From the NCBI RefSeq assembly GCF_009689585.1, contig NZ_AP018694.1:2805001-2869000 (forward strand): a DNA stretch of 64,000 bases, read 5' to 3'. Shown in pieces: positions 36,692 through 45,835 of the stretch; position 1 is the first letter of the stretch; each line of letters begins with the position of its first letter. Below the pieces are notes generated by a model. That model did not search any database, had not been told where the DNA came from, and worked only from the letters and a program-made list of their open reading frames with translations. A program made the position numbers and the translations under genes. This stretch comes from Aquipluma nitroreducens. GTDB taxonomy: Bacteria > Bacteroidota > Bacteroidia > Bacteroidales > Prolixibacteraceae.

Positions 36692-36798
36692 CGTAAAAAT
36701 ATTTTACACAATGGTGTCAATTATTTTTACCTGAAAATTCAGAATGAAATACATGCATATTCATTATCAGTGATTTATGATTGTGGCATTATTCTGGC
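36692..36798 (+). promoter_or_regulatory. Sigma-54 promoter with upstream palindromic activator site (tolC)
   Basis: TGGCATTATTCTGGC (36784-36798) matches TGGCAC-N5-TTGC with two mismatches and correct 12-base GG-to-GC spacing. ATG at 36824 follows 26 bases later. CGTAAAA-ATA-TTTTACA (36692-36708) is a near-perfect palindrome 76 bases upstream of the -24 element, where an enhancer site for an NtrC-type activator would lie. The same style of site occurs at 45969-45985 before the permease at 46093. Confidence 0.7.
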
Positions 36799-36823
36799 AT
36801 GGCACATTCCAAAGAATTAAACA

Positions 36824-38158
36824 ATGATGTACAGAAAATTGACGTTTTTTTTCATTTTTTTAATAGTAACTGGAAATACACTCGTGGCTCAGGGCAAATG
36901 GAACTTAGCCCGGTGTATTTCCTTTTCCCTTGAAAACAACATTGGGCTGAAAAAAATGGAAATAGAAAAGAAGATTGCTTCAGAAGATCTGAACCAGTCA
37001 AAACGAGATCTTTTACCAGGAATCAGCGCATCATCGCGAGCCGGAATTAGTTTTGGACGTTCGATTGACCCCAACACCAATGGCATTATTAACACTCAGT
37101 TTTTTAATAACAGTTACGATCTTGGTACTTCGATGACCCTTTTTAACGGTTTTAAACTCCTGAACCAGATTGAATATCAGAAATTCAGGAAAAGAGCGAC
37201 CGAGCTTAACCGCATAAATGCTGTTGACGACCTGGCTTTTAGCGTGATGAATTCGTATTTTGATGTGCTTTACTACAAGGGAATGCTAAAAATTGCTGAG
37301 GAGCAAGTTGAAACATCGCGCATTAATCTGAAGAAAATAAACAAACAAGTGGAACTGGGAATGAAATCGAAAACCGACCTGCTTGAAATGAGCGCCAATT
37401 TCGAAACCGAAGAATTACGTCGGATTCAGGTTGGGAATAGCCTAAAAACTGCTGTCCTGCAGTTGAAACAACGGATGAACCTGACAGATACCACCGAAAT
37501 GGTTTTAGATGAAGAACAAAGTCCAATGGAAGTTTCTGCGAAACCCGATCAGCGAAGCCTTTTTTCAGCTTACACGCAATGGTCTCCTTACTATCAGTCG
37601 TTTGAAGCACAATTGAAAGCATCCCGGAAAATGTTGGCTATTAGCCGATCTCAGTTATATCCATCGCTAAGTGCAAATGCCTCGATGGGAACCGGCTTCT
37701 ATGAAACTACGAAAGACGAAACCGGTAAAACCATCGCATTTAGCACTCAATTGGAAAACAACCGAAACAAATATGTTGGAGGTTCGCTCAATATTCCGAT
37801 TTTTAGTCGCTGGGCTGTACGTTCCGACATCAAGAAAGCTAAATTACAGGTGGAGCAAGCACAGAATACGCTCGACGAAGAAAAGCAAAAGCTGTATTTT
37901 GAGATGGCCAATAACCTAAACGACCTGGAAGCTCTTGAGAAAGAATACAATCAGTACCAGAAGCAGCAGGATGCCGATCAACTTGCTTTTCAGGCAGCAG
38001 AGCGAAAATTTGAACAGGGTTTAGTTAGTGTTGTCGATTTTTACATTGCTAAAAACCGATTGGCTAATTCGGCTAGCCAGGTTCTAAATGCCCGGTTGCA
38101 TTGGGAAATAAAGAAAAAAGCGCTCGATTTTTACTCCGGAAAACGATTCTGGGAATAG
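36824..38158 (+). CDS. TolC-family outer-membrane efflux protein
   Basis: Outer-membrane channel of 444 residues. Signal peptide MMYRKLTFFFIFLIVTGNTLVA. Two long-helix repeats follow (about 30-235 and 245-440), with TolC-type sequences such as NNIGLKKMEIEKKIASEDLNQSKRD, ELNRINAVDDLAFSVMNSYFDVLYY and AERKFEQGLVSVVDFYIAKN. It is the first gene of the plus-strand export run and lies behind a sigma-54-type promoter. It should work with the HlyD adaptor downstream and the MacB-type permeases. Confidence 0.92.
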   Translation: MMYRKLTFFFIFLIVTGNTLVAQGKWNLARCISFSLENNIGLKKMEIEKKIASEDLNQSKRDLLPGISASSRAGISFGRSIDPNTNGIINTQFFNNSYDLGTSMTLFNGFKLLNQIEYQKFRKRATELNRINAVDDLAFSVMNSYFDVLYYKGMLKIAEEQVETSRINLKKINKQVELGMKSKTDLLEMSANFETEELRRIQVGNSLKTAVLQLKQRMNLTDTTEMVLDEEQSPMEVSAKPDQRSLFSAYTQWSPYYQSFEAQLKASRKMLAISRSQLYPSLSANASMGTGFYETTKDETGKTIAFSTQLENNRNKYVGGSLNIPIFSRWAVRSDIKKAKLQVEQAQNTLDEEKQKLYFEMANNLNDLEALEKEYNQYQKQQDADQLAFQAAERKFEQGLVSVVDFYIAKNRLANSASQVLNARLHWEIKKKALDFYSGKRFWE

Positions 38159-38159
38159 A

Positions 38160-38333
38160 AGAGCCCCTCCTAACCTCCCCAAAGGGGAGGGACAAGAACT
38201 AGGTACATTAAAGAACAACATTAATGAATAAGAGAGAATTAAAAAATAAGTTAAACATCTCCAACACTACAATTCTGGTGGTGTTGTGAGTCAAAATCCT
38301 CCCCCTTTGGGGGAGTTAGAGGGGGCTTTAATT
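38160..38333. repeat. Inverted pair of CCTCCCC palindromic repeats between tolC and the adaptor
   Basis: Two copies of a palindromic repeat lie in opposite orientations, at 38160-38192 and 38297-38333, separated by about 105 bases of AT-rich DNA without a gene. Each copy contains CTCCCC..AAAGGGGAG-type symmetry. The second copy reaches the base before the adaptor start at 38334. Confidence 0.7.
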
Positions 38334-39590
38334 ATGGGAATGGATAAAGTTATTGAAAAGCAAAAGGGGTTGAGACCCAAACACATCATCTGGATTGTTG
38401 GGGGATTGGCATTTGCCTTTTTGTTGTATAAAGTTGTTTTTACTGAAAGTGGATCAACTTTCAGAGCCGAAAAAGATAAGCTAACCATCAGCACAGTAGA
38501 AGACGGTTTGTTTAACGACTACATTACAGTTATTGGGCAGGTAGAACCAATTTCAACCATTTTTCTGGATGCCGAAGAGGGCGGAAAAGTTGAAGAAAAA
38601 CTGATTGAAGAAGGTGAGATGGTGAAAAAAGGCGATATCATCCTGAAGCTGCGGAACAACGACCTCAACCTGAGTATCATGAACAGCGAATCGAGCATGG
38701 CCTACCAAACCAATGAGCTCCGCAATACGCAGATACAAATGGAACAGCAGAAAATTCAAAATAAGCAGCAGTTGCTCTCGATTGATTATGAACTCGTGCG
38801 ATTATCGAGAAATTATGAGCAACAGAAAGCGTTGTACAATGACGGGTTAATTGCCAAAGAAGATTTTCTGAAAGCCGAAGAAGATTATCTCAAATCGAAG
38901 AAAAACCGCGATCTCATTTATATGAAACTGGTTCAGGATTCGATCTTTCGCGAAAATCAGAAATTACAGATGGATCAAAGTCTTGGTAATATGCATCTTA
39001 ACCTGAAAGTGGTTCAACAGCGTCGCGAAGACCTGAATGTAAAAGCTCCTGTTGATGGTCAGCTTGGTTTGCTTAATGCCGAAATTGGTGAATCAATCAA
39101 CAAAGGGCAACGGATTGGGCAGATTAATATTCTTGGTAATTTTAAGGTAAACGCTAAAATCGACGAACATTATATCGACAGGGTTGTCCGCGGATTAACT
39201 GCCACACTCGATCGTAACGGTACTAACTTTAACCTTGCGGTGAAAAAAGTATATCCTGAAGTTCGTGATGGTCAATTCGAAATCGATCTGATATTCGATG
39301 GTACCACTCCCGACAACATCCGTACCGGACAGACTTACCACATTAAACTCGAACTTGGCGAATCGGGTAAAGCTGTGCTGTTGGCTCGCGGAGGGTTCTT
39401 CCAGAGCACTGGAGGGCAATGGGTTTTTGTGCTGAATCAGGATGGAACTGAAGCAACCAAGCGAAACATCAAAATAGGTAAACAAAACCCACAGTATTAC
39501 GAAGTGCTGGAAGGTCTAAATGCCGGCGAAAAGGTAATCACTTCGGGCTATGAAATGTTCGGAACAAACGACCGGATTGTGCTGAAGTAG
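38334..39590 (+). CDS. HlyD/MacA-type periplasmic adaptor
   Basis: A 418-residue adaptor linking the inner-membrane transporter to TolC. Start at 38334 (MGMDKVIEKQ); the upstream frame from 38286 is repeat DNA. A TM anchor (about 18-36), a barrel-sandwich/lipoyl region (DAEEGGKVEEKLIEEGEMVKKG), a coiled coil (about 110-215), the return lipoyl half (KAPVDGQLGLLNAEIGESINKGQ) and a beta-barrel (VLLARGGFFQSTGGQWVFVL) are visible. The likely partners are the MacB-type ATPases and permeases that follow. Confidence 0.9.
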   Translation: MGMDKVIEKQKGLRPKHIIWIVGGLAFAFLLYKVVFTESGSTFRAEKDKLTISTVEDGLFNDYITVIGQVEPISTIFLDAEEGGKVEEKLIEEGEMVKKGDIILKLRNNDLNLSIMNSESSMAYQTNELRNTQIQMEQQKIQNKQQLLSIDYELVRLSRNYEQQKALYNDGLIAKEDFLKAEEDYLKSKKNRDLIYMKLVQDSIFRENQKLQMDQSLGNMHLNLKVVQQRREDLNVKAPVDGQLGLLNAEIGESINKGQRIGQINILGNFKVNAKIDEHYIDRVVRGLTATLDRNGTNFNLAVKKVYPEVRDGQFEIDLIFDGTTPDNIRTGQTYHIKLELGESGKAVLLARGGFFQSTGGQWVFVLNQDGTEATKRNIKIGKQNPQYYEVLEGLNAGEKVITSGYEMFGTNDRIVLK

Positions 39591-39595
39591 GAGAA

Positions 39596-40115
39596 GGCAT
39601 GGAGCTTGGAGCATGGGGTAGAGAGGGAGCATTTATAAACTGAATTTTAATTCATAACTTGATGCATGTAAAACTTAAAATTTAAACTCATGGCTCAATT
39701 TAGATTTATGGATTTGGATATTTGGAAAGAATCAATTACTCTGAATGATCAGCTTTTTGATTTGGTGGATGCATTATCTGATGCGAAGAGTTATCGGGTT
39801 GCAGAACAGTTAAGGGGCTCATCGTTAAGCATTTCAAATAACATAGCGGAAGGTTCCGGTTCTTTTTCATCAAAAGATTTTGCCAACTTCCTGAATATTG
39901 CCCGAAGGTCTGTTTTTGAAACGGCAAACATCTCTTATGTAGCGTACAGAAGAAAGTTCATCGATAAAGAAAAATTGGATCGTATATTAAACGATCTGGA
40001 ATTATTGAGCAAAAAAATAACCAATTTCAGAAAATCGCTATTATAAGCGCAAAGGGCAAGGAGCATGGAGCAAAGAGATAAAACAACCCACGCCCCATGC
40101 TCCCCCGCTTCATGC
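39596..40115 (+). mobile_element. Candidate cassette carrying a four-helix-bundle gene
   Basis: Imperfect inverted repeats bound the gene: left arm 39596-39618 (GGCATGGAGCTT...GGGG) and right arm 40093-40115 (CCCCATGCTCC...CATGC) share an 11-base identical core plus a shifted extension. A second perfect 16-base inverted repeat, GGGCAAGGAGCATGGA (40054-40069) with its complement at 40153-40168, overlaps the right side. No transposase is present. It lies between the adaptor and its ATPase, splitting an otherwise continuous operon. Confidence 0.6.
39690..40046 (+). CDS. Four-helix-bundle protein (23S rRNA intervening-sequence protein family)
   Basis: A 118-residue protein of the S23/IVP four-helix-bundle family. 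The family signature is visible in FRFMDLDIWKESITLNDQLF, RVAEQLRGSSLSISNNIAEGSG, and FLNIARRSVFETANISYVAY. Members occur within 23S rRNA intervening sequences or as free-standing genes; there is no rRNA here, so this is a free-standing copy. Molecular function of the family is unclear. It sits inside inverted repeats within an efflux operon, so it is probably cargo of a small mobile unit rather than an export component. Confidence 0.9.
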   Translation: MAQFRFMDLDIWKESITLNDQLFDLVDALSDAKSYRVAEQLRGSSLSISNNIAEGSGSFSSKDFANFLNIARRSVFETANISYVAYRRKFIDKEKLDRILNDLELLSKKITNFRKSLL

Positions 40116-40192
40116 AAGATTTATTAACCATTGCGGCTAGTGCAATGCGCAGTCCATGCTCCTTGCCCCATGCCCTAAGCAATTTTTACATC

Positions 40193-40891
40193 ATGATACG
40201 TACAGTAAACCTTAACAAAGTATTTCGCACCGAGGAGATTGAAACCAGTGCGTTGAACAACGTGAACCTTCATATAAAGAAGGGCGAATTTGTAGCCATT
40301 ATGGGTCCTTCGGGCTGCGGCAAGTCAACCTTGCTCAACATTATCGGCTTGTTGGATAACCCAAGTACAGGCGAGTATTATTTCGACAATCAGGAAGTTG
40401 GTGCTTTTAAAGAGCGCAACCGTACTTTACTCCGGAAGGGAAACATCGGGTTTGTATTTCAGAGTTTTAACCTCATCGACGAACTCAATGTTTACGAAAA
40501 CGTAGAGCTTCCGCTTATTTACCTAAAAATGAGCGCTAAAGAGCGCAAAGAGATGGTCGAGAAGGTGCTCGATCGCATGCAAATTGGGCACCGTAAAAAA
40601 CATTTTCCGCAGCAGTTATCCGGAGGACAGCAGCAGCGTGTTGCCATTGCCCGCGCCGTGGTTGCCAATCCGAAGCTGATTTTGGCCGATGAGCCTACCG
40701 GTAATCTCGACTCGAAAAATGGTATGGAAGTCATGAACCTGCTCACCGAATTGAATCGTGAAGGAACAACCATCGTAATGGTAACCCACTCGATGCACGA
40801 CTCTGAATTTGCTCACCGCGTGATTAACCTCTTCGATGGACAGGTAATAACCGAAGAAGTGAAAAACAAAATGGGCGAAGTTCTGGTGTAA
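40193..40891 (+). CDS. MacB-type ABC transporter ATP-binding protein (first)
   Basis: A 232-residue LolD/MacB-type ATPase; ATG at 40193 (MIRTVNLNKVFR) is preferred, since the upstream frame from 40097 runs through repeat DNA. Walker [11 protein letters not shown]-loop VFQSFNLI, signature LSGGQQQR, Walker B LILADEP, D-loop GNLDSKNG and H-loop VTHS are all present. It should energise one or more of the FtsX-type permeases that follow. It is followed by a 28-base palindrome and an orphan permease tail. Confidence 0.93.
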   Translation: MIRTVNLNKVFRTEEIETSALNNVNLHIKKGEFVAIMGPSGCGKSTLLNIIGLLDNPSTGEYYFDNQEVGAFKERNRTLLRKGNIGFVFQSFNLIDELNVYENVELPLIYLKMSAKERKEMVEKVLDRMQIGHRKKHFPQQLSGGQQQRVAIARAVVANPKLILADEPTGNLDSKNGMEVMNLLTELNREGTTIVMVTHSMHDSEFAHRVINLFDGQVITEEVKNKMGEVLV

Positions 40892-40917
40892 AATTTAGCC
40901 TGAAGCAGTGATTTATA

Positions 40918-40945
40918 TTTTTAAATTATGATCATAATTTAAAAA
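40918..40945. other. Perfect 28-base AT-rich palindrome
   Basis: The 14-base half TTTTTAAATTATGA (40918-40931) is followed at once by its exact reverse complement (40932-40945), centred on GATC. It lies 27 bases after the ATPase stop and 5 bases before the orphan permease tail, so it may mark a rearrangement junction or form a terminator-like cruciform. Confidence 0.8.
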
Positions 40946-40950
40946 CGGTC

Positions 40951-40986
40951 ATGCGAAATCCGGTTGAAGCGTTGCGGTATGAATAA
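40951..40986 (+). pseudogene. Orphan permease 3' end (MRNPVEALRYE)
   Basis: Twelve codons read MRNPVEALRYE and a TAA stop, the same ending as most permeases downstream, but with no permease body before it. The fragment is likely what remains after deletion of a permease gene, or after insertion or recombination at the conserved 3' end. The accidental ATG is not taken as a real start. Confidence 0.75.
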
Positions 40987-41040
40987 TGGGTCTAAATGAC
41001 CTGAATAAAAAGCTTATAACAGATAACTAAAAAGATTGGA

Positions 41041-43464
41041 ATGATAAAGAACTATCTCACGATTGCTTTTCGCACTCTCCTGAAAAACAGGACTTACAGT
41101 TTGATCAACGCCATCGGTCTGTCGGTTGGCACCCTCTGCTGCCTCTATATCCTGATGTTTGTTACCAACCAATATAGTTACGATAAGCATCATACCAAGG
41201 CAAAAAACATCTATCGCGTTACAAGTACCCTGATTGCTTCCGGCGAAAAGCATCAAATGGCCACCTGCTCGCCAATAATTGCACCTGCATTGAAATCAGA
41301 CTTTCCCGAAATAGAACAGTTCACGCGGGTCATTCCAACAATTGATGTGGGCCGGCATTTGCTGCATTACCAGGAAAAATCGATATACGAAAAAGATGCT
41401 TTTTTTGTCGATTCTACTTTTTTCAATGTTTTTACCTATCATTTCGTTTTTGGGAACCCGATGGCGGCATTGGTAGAGCCCTACTCGGTTGTTTTACTGC
41501 AACCGATGGCCGAAAAACTTTTCGGGGAAACAGATCCTACCGGAAAGACCATTGAGATTGATAATGCTTATGGCAACCACGATTTTAAAGTTACGGGGGT
41601 GGTTGATGAAAGTTTGGGGAATACACACATACCTGCCCGTATGTTTTTCACTATGAATAGTGGAGGAATTGGGAATGTTGTGAGGCATAGCAATACCTGG
41701 GCCAGTCAGAATTTTACATACACCTACATCAAACTCAATGCAAATACCGATGCTGCAGCTTTCGAAAGAAAATTGCCTGCTTTTTTGGATAAATACGGAC
41801 GAGAGGATTTAAAAGCGAGAGGAATGGAAAAGCAGTTGCATCTCCAACCTATAAACTCCATTCACACCACTTCGGGCTACGAAGCAGATATCGCGGTACC
41901 TGTAAGTGCTTCATTTCTTAATATCCTGCTTCTGATTGCTCTTTTGATCCAGATAATTGCATGTATTAATTTCATGAATCTGGCTACGGCAAGGGCATCC
42001 AAAAGAGCCACCGAAATTGGAGTAAGGAAAGCAACCGGAGCCAACCAAAGAGATTTGATCAGGCAATTCATGGGCGAATCGTTCTTACTCTCGGCCCTGA
42101 GCATCCTCATTGCGTTGCCTTTATTATTTATTCTGCTTCCTTATCTTAATCAAATTACAAATACAAATATCCACTTATCACTGCTGAACAACCCAACTCT
42201 TTGGTTGATTTTATCCGGAATTACAGTGGTAACAGGTCTTCTTGCCGGTAGCTATCCGGCCTTTTATCTGTCGAATTTTCAAACAATTAATGTCATAAAA
42301 GGAAATTTTTCAAATCGTGTCTCTGCCGGAGGAATCCGACGTTCGCTTGTTATTTTTCAGTTTGCAACCTCAGTTTTCCTGATTGTTGGAATCATTGTGA
42401 TCTTTCGGCAACTTCAGTATATAAAAAATAAAGATCTGGGATTTAAGCCGGGGCAAACACTTGTCTTTAGTTTTTATACCGACGAATCAAAACAACAGAT
42501 GAATTCGTTTGCCAGTGATTTGAAAGAACTTTCAGCGGTGAATGCCATAAGCAAGTCGACCAATTACCTCAGTCAGGCTGTTCCCCGCGATCATGGCGTC
42601 TTCCTTGCAGGCGACGACGCCGCAACTTCGGTGAACGTGCAAGAGATAATTTCGGACGAATCGTTTGTAACAGCAAATGGCATCAATCTTATCAGCGGGC
42701 GGGATTTTAAATCGGACGATCTGGGTAAAGTATTGGTCAACGAATCAATGGTTAAGAGACTGGGACTAAAACCTGAAGGTGCTCCCGGCACTTTGTTGTA
42801 CTCCCGTTATGGCTCTGGACCCGAGTCTCATGTCGAAATCGTCGGAGTTATGAAAGACTTCAACTACAGCTCATTGCGCGACGATGTAAGACCGTTTATG
42901 CTCTCGTATGACCCTCACGAAAGCGATCTTTCTCACCTTATTGTATCGGTAAACAGCAACAATTATGAACCGCTGTTAAAGAAAATTACAACTTTATGGC
43001 AGAAAGATCTGTCTAATACTCCATTCGAATATCGATTTCTCGACCACGAGGTTAACAACCAATATAAGTCGGAGAAAACCATGTCGCGCATCATTAATTC
43101 CTTCACTCTAATGGCAATCTTCATCTCGTGTTTAGGCTTGTTTGGGCTGACTGCCTACAACGCAGAACAAAAGAAAAAGGAGATCGGTGTCCGGAAAATT
43201 ATGGGAGCGAGTGTTGTAAAGCTTACGTTTTCATTGTCTCAAGATTTTTTGAAGCTGGTTTTAGTTTCCATCATCATAGCAATGCCGTTAGCCTGGTATG
43301 CGATGAAAGTATGGCTCGAAAACTTTGCTTACAGGACTAACCTGAGCTGGTGGATTTTTACACTTGCAGGTGCGCTGGCTTTGGGAATTGCTTTACTCAC
43401 GGTGAGTTGGCAAAGCTGGAAAGCAGCAACGCGAAATCCGGTCGATGCGCTGAGGTATGAGTAA
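41041..43464 (+). CDS. FtsX/MacB-type ABC permease 1
   Basis: An 807-residue inner-membrane protein with two MacB/FtsX repeats. TM1 is about 20-42, followed by a large periplasmic core. The first FtsX block starts about 287 (LLLIALLIQIIACINFMNLATARASKRATEIGVRKATGA). A second periplasmic core and the second block (about 680-807, EQKKKEIGVRKIMGA) follow. It ends NFAYRTNLSWWIF..WQSWKAATRNPVDALRYE. The preceding ATPase is the likely partner. No cargo can be read from sequence; relatives export peptides, lipids or drugs. Confidence 0.92.
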   Translation: MIKNYLTIAFRTLLKNRTYSLINAIGLSVGTLCCLYILMFVTNQYSYDKHHTKAKNIYRVTSTLIASGEKHQMATCSPIIAPALKSDFPEIEQFTRVIPTIDVGRHLLHYQEKSIYEKDAFFVDSTFFNVFTYHFVFGNPMAALVEPYSVVLLQPMAEKLFGETDPTGKTIEIDNAYGNHDFKVTGVVDESLGNTHIPARMFFTMNSGGIGNVVRHSNTWASQNFTYTYIKLNANTDAAAFERKLPAFLDKYGREDLKARGMEKQLHLQPINSIHTTSGYEADIAVPVSASFLNILLLIALLIQIIACINFMNLATARASKRATEIGVRKATGANQRDLIRQFMGESFLLSALSILIALPLLFILLPYLNQITNTNIHLSLLNNPTLWLILSGITVVTGLLAGSYPAFYLSNFQTINVIKGNFSNRVSAGGIRRSLVIFQFATSVFLIVGIIVIFRQLQYIKNKDLGFKPGQTLVFSFYTDESKQQMNSFASDLKELSAVNAISKSTNYLSQAVPRDHGVFLAGDDAATSVNVQEIISDESFVTANGINLISGRDFKSDDLGKVLVNESMVKRLGLKPEGAPGTLLYSRYGSGPESHVEIVGVMKDFNYSSLRDDVRPFMLSYDPHESDLSHLIVSVNSNNYEPLLKKITTLWQKDLSNTPFEYRFLDHEVNNQYKSEKTMSRIINSFTLMAIFISCLGLFGLTAYNAEQKKKEIGVRKIMGASVVKLTFSLSQDFLKLVLVSIIIAMPLAWYAMKVWLENFAYRTNLSWWIFTLAGALALGIALLTVSWQSWKAATRNPVDALRYE

Positions 43465-43510
43465 TTACAAATACAGAAGACAGAACGTATAGTAGAATTA
43501 AACAGCAAAA

Positions 43511-45835
43511 ATGAAAACACTTTCTCTTTCACTCAGAAAACTAAAAAAAAGCAAAGCGGCAACATTGTTTGGAATTGCCGGACTGGTAACCGGACTGATA
43601 TGTGTACTCTACATATTTTTTTGGGTAAACGACGAAACCAGTTACGACCAGTTTCACAAAAAAATCAACCGGATTTTTGTGGTTCACGCTTATCTCCAAG
43701 GAGGCACAAAAGAGGTGAAATTCAACGGTTGCCCACCAGCCGTAGGGCCAGCGTTGAAAGCAGAATATCCTGAAGTTGAAAACTCGTGTCGTTATATACC
43801 TACTTACTTTAAAAGCCTGCTTACTGCCGATGGCCGAAAAGAAATGACGGGTGTGGCATTCTCCGACAATTCGCTGTTCGATATTTTCAGCCTTCCTTTT
43901 ATCTATGGAACGAAAGGAAATCCGGAGGTAGTAAACCAGATTGTGCTCACCCGAACCACAGCAACAAACTATTTCGGGAATTCGAATCCGGTAGGAAAAA
44001 TCGTTCGCTACAACAATCAGAAAGACATGACCGTAGTTGGCGTGATTGAAGACATTCCTCAAAACTCTTCCATACAGTTCGACGCTGTGATTCCTCTCGA
44101 AAACCTGAGAATGTTTTATGATCGCGACGACTTTTTGACCACCTGGTACAACAACGGTTTCACAACATTCGGTTTACTAACATCGCCGTCCGGGTTTGAC
44201 AAAATTGCAACAACAATAACCCGCCGGATACAAAAAGAGATGCCTGAATCGACCAATTACCTGAGAGCCTATCTTTTCAAAAATGGATACCTGTACGAAC
44301 AGCAACACATTCGCAATGTCCGGATTTTCAGTCTTATTGCAATATTGGTATTACTGGCCGCAGTGCTCAATTTCATAAATCTGATCACTGCCAAATCGAC
44401 CAAGCAAGCCAAGGAAACCGGACTGCGCAAATCAATCGGGGCAACGCGTGGCAACATCATTAAACTTGTTTACTCCGAGGTGGCCTTCCTGTGTTTTTTG
44501 GCGCTGGCGCTGGCACTAATTATTGCCGTTTTAGGCCTTCCGATTTTCAACCAGCTTATTGGCAAACAAATCTCATTTTCGAGCCTTTTAACATTAAAAC
44601 CATTGGCAATATTGGTCTTGGCCTATTTGGTTACCACTTTTCTAGCCGGAAGTTATCCCGCATTTTTCCTGTCGTCGTTCAAAATAACCGAAACACTGAA
44701 TTCCAGCTTCTATTCAGTGAAAAGCAGAGGAATATTCCGAAACTCTTTACTGGTTACTATTTTCATGGTTTCAATCATCCTGCTTGCTTCGACGCTCATT
44801 ATTTCGAAGCAAACCATGTTTCTCCAAAACATGGATGTCGGGTTTAATAAAGACCAGCTTCTCTATGTCAGCCTTGACGGAAAACTTAAAGAAAAGGCAA
44901 AAGCATTAAAAGAAGAAGCAGAACGAACTTCAGGAGTCTATTCCTCTACAATCGCAAGTTTTCTGCCGGTAACAATTGGCAACAACGGCGAAGGATGGAA
45001 CTGGGAGGGAAAAGATCCAGAGTTCAAACCGCTTGTTACCAATTGGGAAACTGACGAGGACATGATTAAAACTCTCGGCGCGAAACTGATCGAAGGCAGT
45101 TATTTCAGCAGTGACCAAAAAGGCATTGTTATTAATAAAGCATTTGCCGATGCGATTGGCTGGAATAGTTTCACGGGAAAAATACTGAAAGGCTATGGCA
45201 CCGACTACAAAGTGGTTGGGGTTATAGATAACATTGAATACAACTCGTTGTCGGAAACCTGCAGGCCAATGGCCATTCAGCCAATTCAAAGCTGGTCGTC
45301 GAATTACCTGATTTTAAAGATTGACGCCAGCCAAATGGACAAAACGATAAAATCAATCACCGGTATTTGCCAGGCCATTGAGCCTGATTATCCAGTGAAC
45401 TATGGCTTTGTAGATGATCAATATGCCAAATTGTACGAAAGCGAAACAAGTTTGAAGAAACTAGTCGGGGTTTTCTCGATCTTCTCTATGGTTGTTTTAT
45501 GCCTGGGCTTGCTTGGGGTTGTCATGTTTTTGGCCGAGCAAAAGACCAAGGAAATTGGTGTTCGCAAATGCCTGGGCGAAGACGAGAAATCGATCATCAT
45601 ACGATTGGTAAAACCATTCGTTTTTGCCGGAATGTTCGCTGCTATGATTGCGATTCCGGCTACCTGGTACATTATGAACCTTTGGTTGCTAAGCTATGCA
45701 AACCGCATCCAGCTTAATATCTGGACTTTTGTGCTGGCCCTGCTTATAGCCATTACCATTGCGGTGGTTACTGTTATGTGGCAAAGCTGGAAAGCCGCTA
45801 CGCGGAATCCAGTGGAGGCGCTGAGGTACGAATAA
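43511..45835 (+). CDS. FtsX/MacB-type ABC permease 2
   Basis: A 774-residue paired-FtsX permease. TM1 about 17-38; first FtsX block near 270 (STKQAKETGLRKSIGAT); second near 655 (EQKTKEIGVRKCLGEDEKS), where the usual GA after the glycine is replaced by GED. The tail is WQSWKAATRNPVEALRYE. Start ATG at 43511 lies 46 bases after permease 1. A palindromic CCCCGAAGGG repeat begins right after its stop, as with several other permeases in this array. Confidence 0.92.
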   Translation: MKTLSLSLRKLKKSKAATLFGIAGLVTGLICVLYIFFWVNDETSYDQFHKKINRIFVVHAYLQGGTKEVKFNGCPPAVGPALKAEYPEVENSCRYIPTYFKSLLTADGRKEMTGVAFSDNSLFDIFSLPFIYGTKGNPEVVNQIVLTRTTATNYFGNSNPVGKIVRYNNQKDMTVVGVIEDIPQNSSIQFDAVIPLENLRMFYDRDDFLTTWYNNGFTTFGLLTSPSGFDKIATTITRRIQKEMPESTNYLRAYLFKNGYLYEQQHIRNVRIFSLIAILVLLAAVLNFINLITAKSTKQAKETGLRKSIGATRGNIIKLVYSEVAFLCFLALALALIIAVLGLPIFNQLIGKQISFSSLLTLKPLAILVLAYLVTTFLAGSYPAFFLSSFKITETLNSSFYSVKSRGIFRNSLLVTIFMVSIILLASTLIISKQTMFLQNMDVGFNKDQLLYVSLDGKLKEKAKALKEEAERTSGVYSSTIASFLPVTIGNNGEGWNWEGKDPEFKPLVTNWETDEDMIKTLGAKLIEGSYFSSDQKGIVINKAFADAIGWNSFTGKILKGYGTDYKVVGVIDNIEYNSLSETCRPMAIQPIQSWSSNYLILKIDASQMDKTIKSITGICQAIEPDYPVNYGFVDDQYAKLYESETSLKKLVGVFSIFSMVVLCLGLLGVVMFLAEQKTKEIGVRKCLGEDEKSIIIRLVKPFVFAGMFAAMIAIPATWYIMNLWLLSYANRIQLNIWTFVLALLIAITIAVVTVMWQSWKAATRNPVEALRYE

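Noticed and set aside
38286-38333. Earlier start for the HlyD adaptor
   Set aside because: The 16 residues are encoded by a palindromic repeat; ATG at 38334 gives a normal anchor region.
39690-40046. Four-helix-bundle gene as part of an rRNA intervening sequence
   Set aside because: No 23S rRNA sequence is present on either side.
40097-40192. Earlier start for ATPase 1
   Set aside because: The frame crosses inverted repeats of the neighbouring cassette; ATPases of this family begin close to MIRTVNLNK.
40951-40986. Mini-ORF MRNPVEALRYE as a leader peptide
   Set aside because: It matches the last residues of the permeases too exactly; a gene remnant is the simpler reading.
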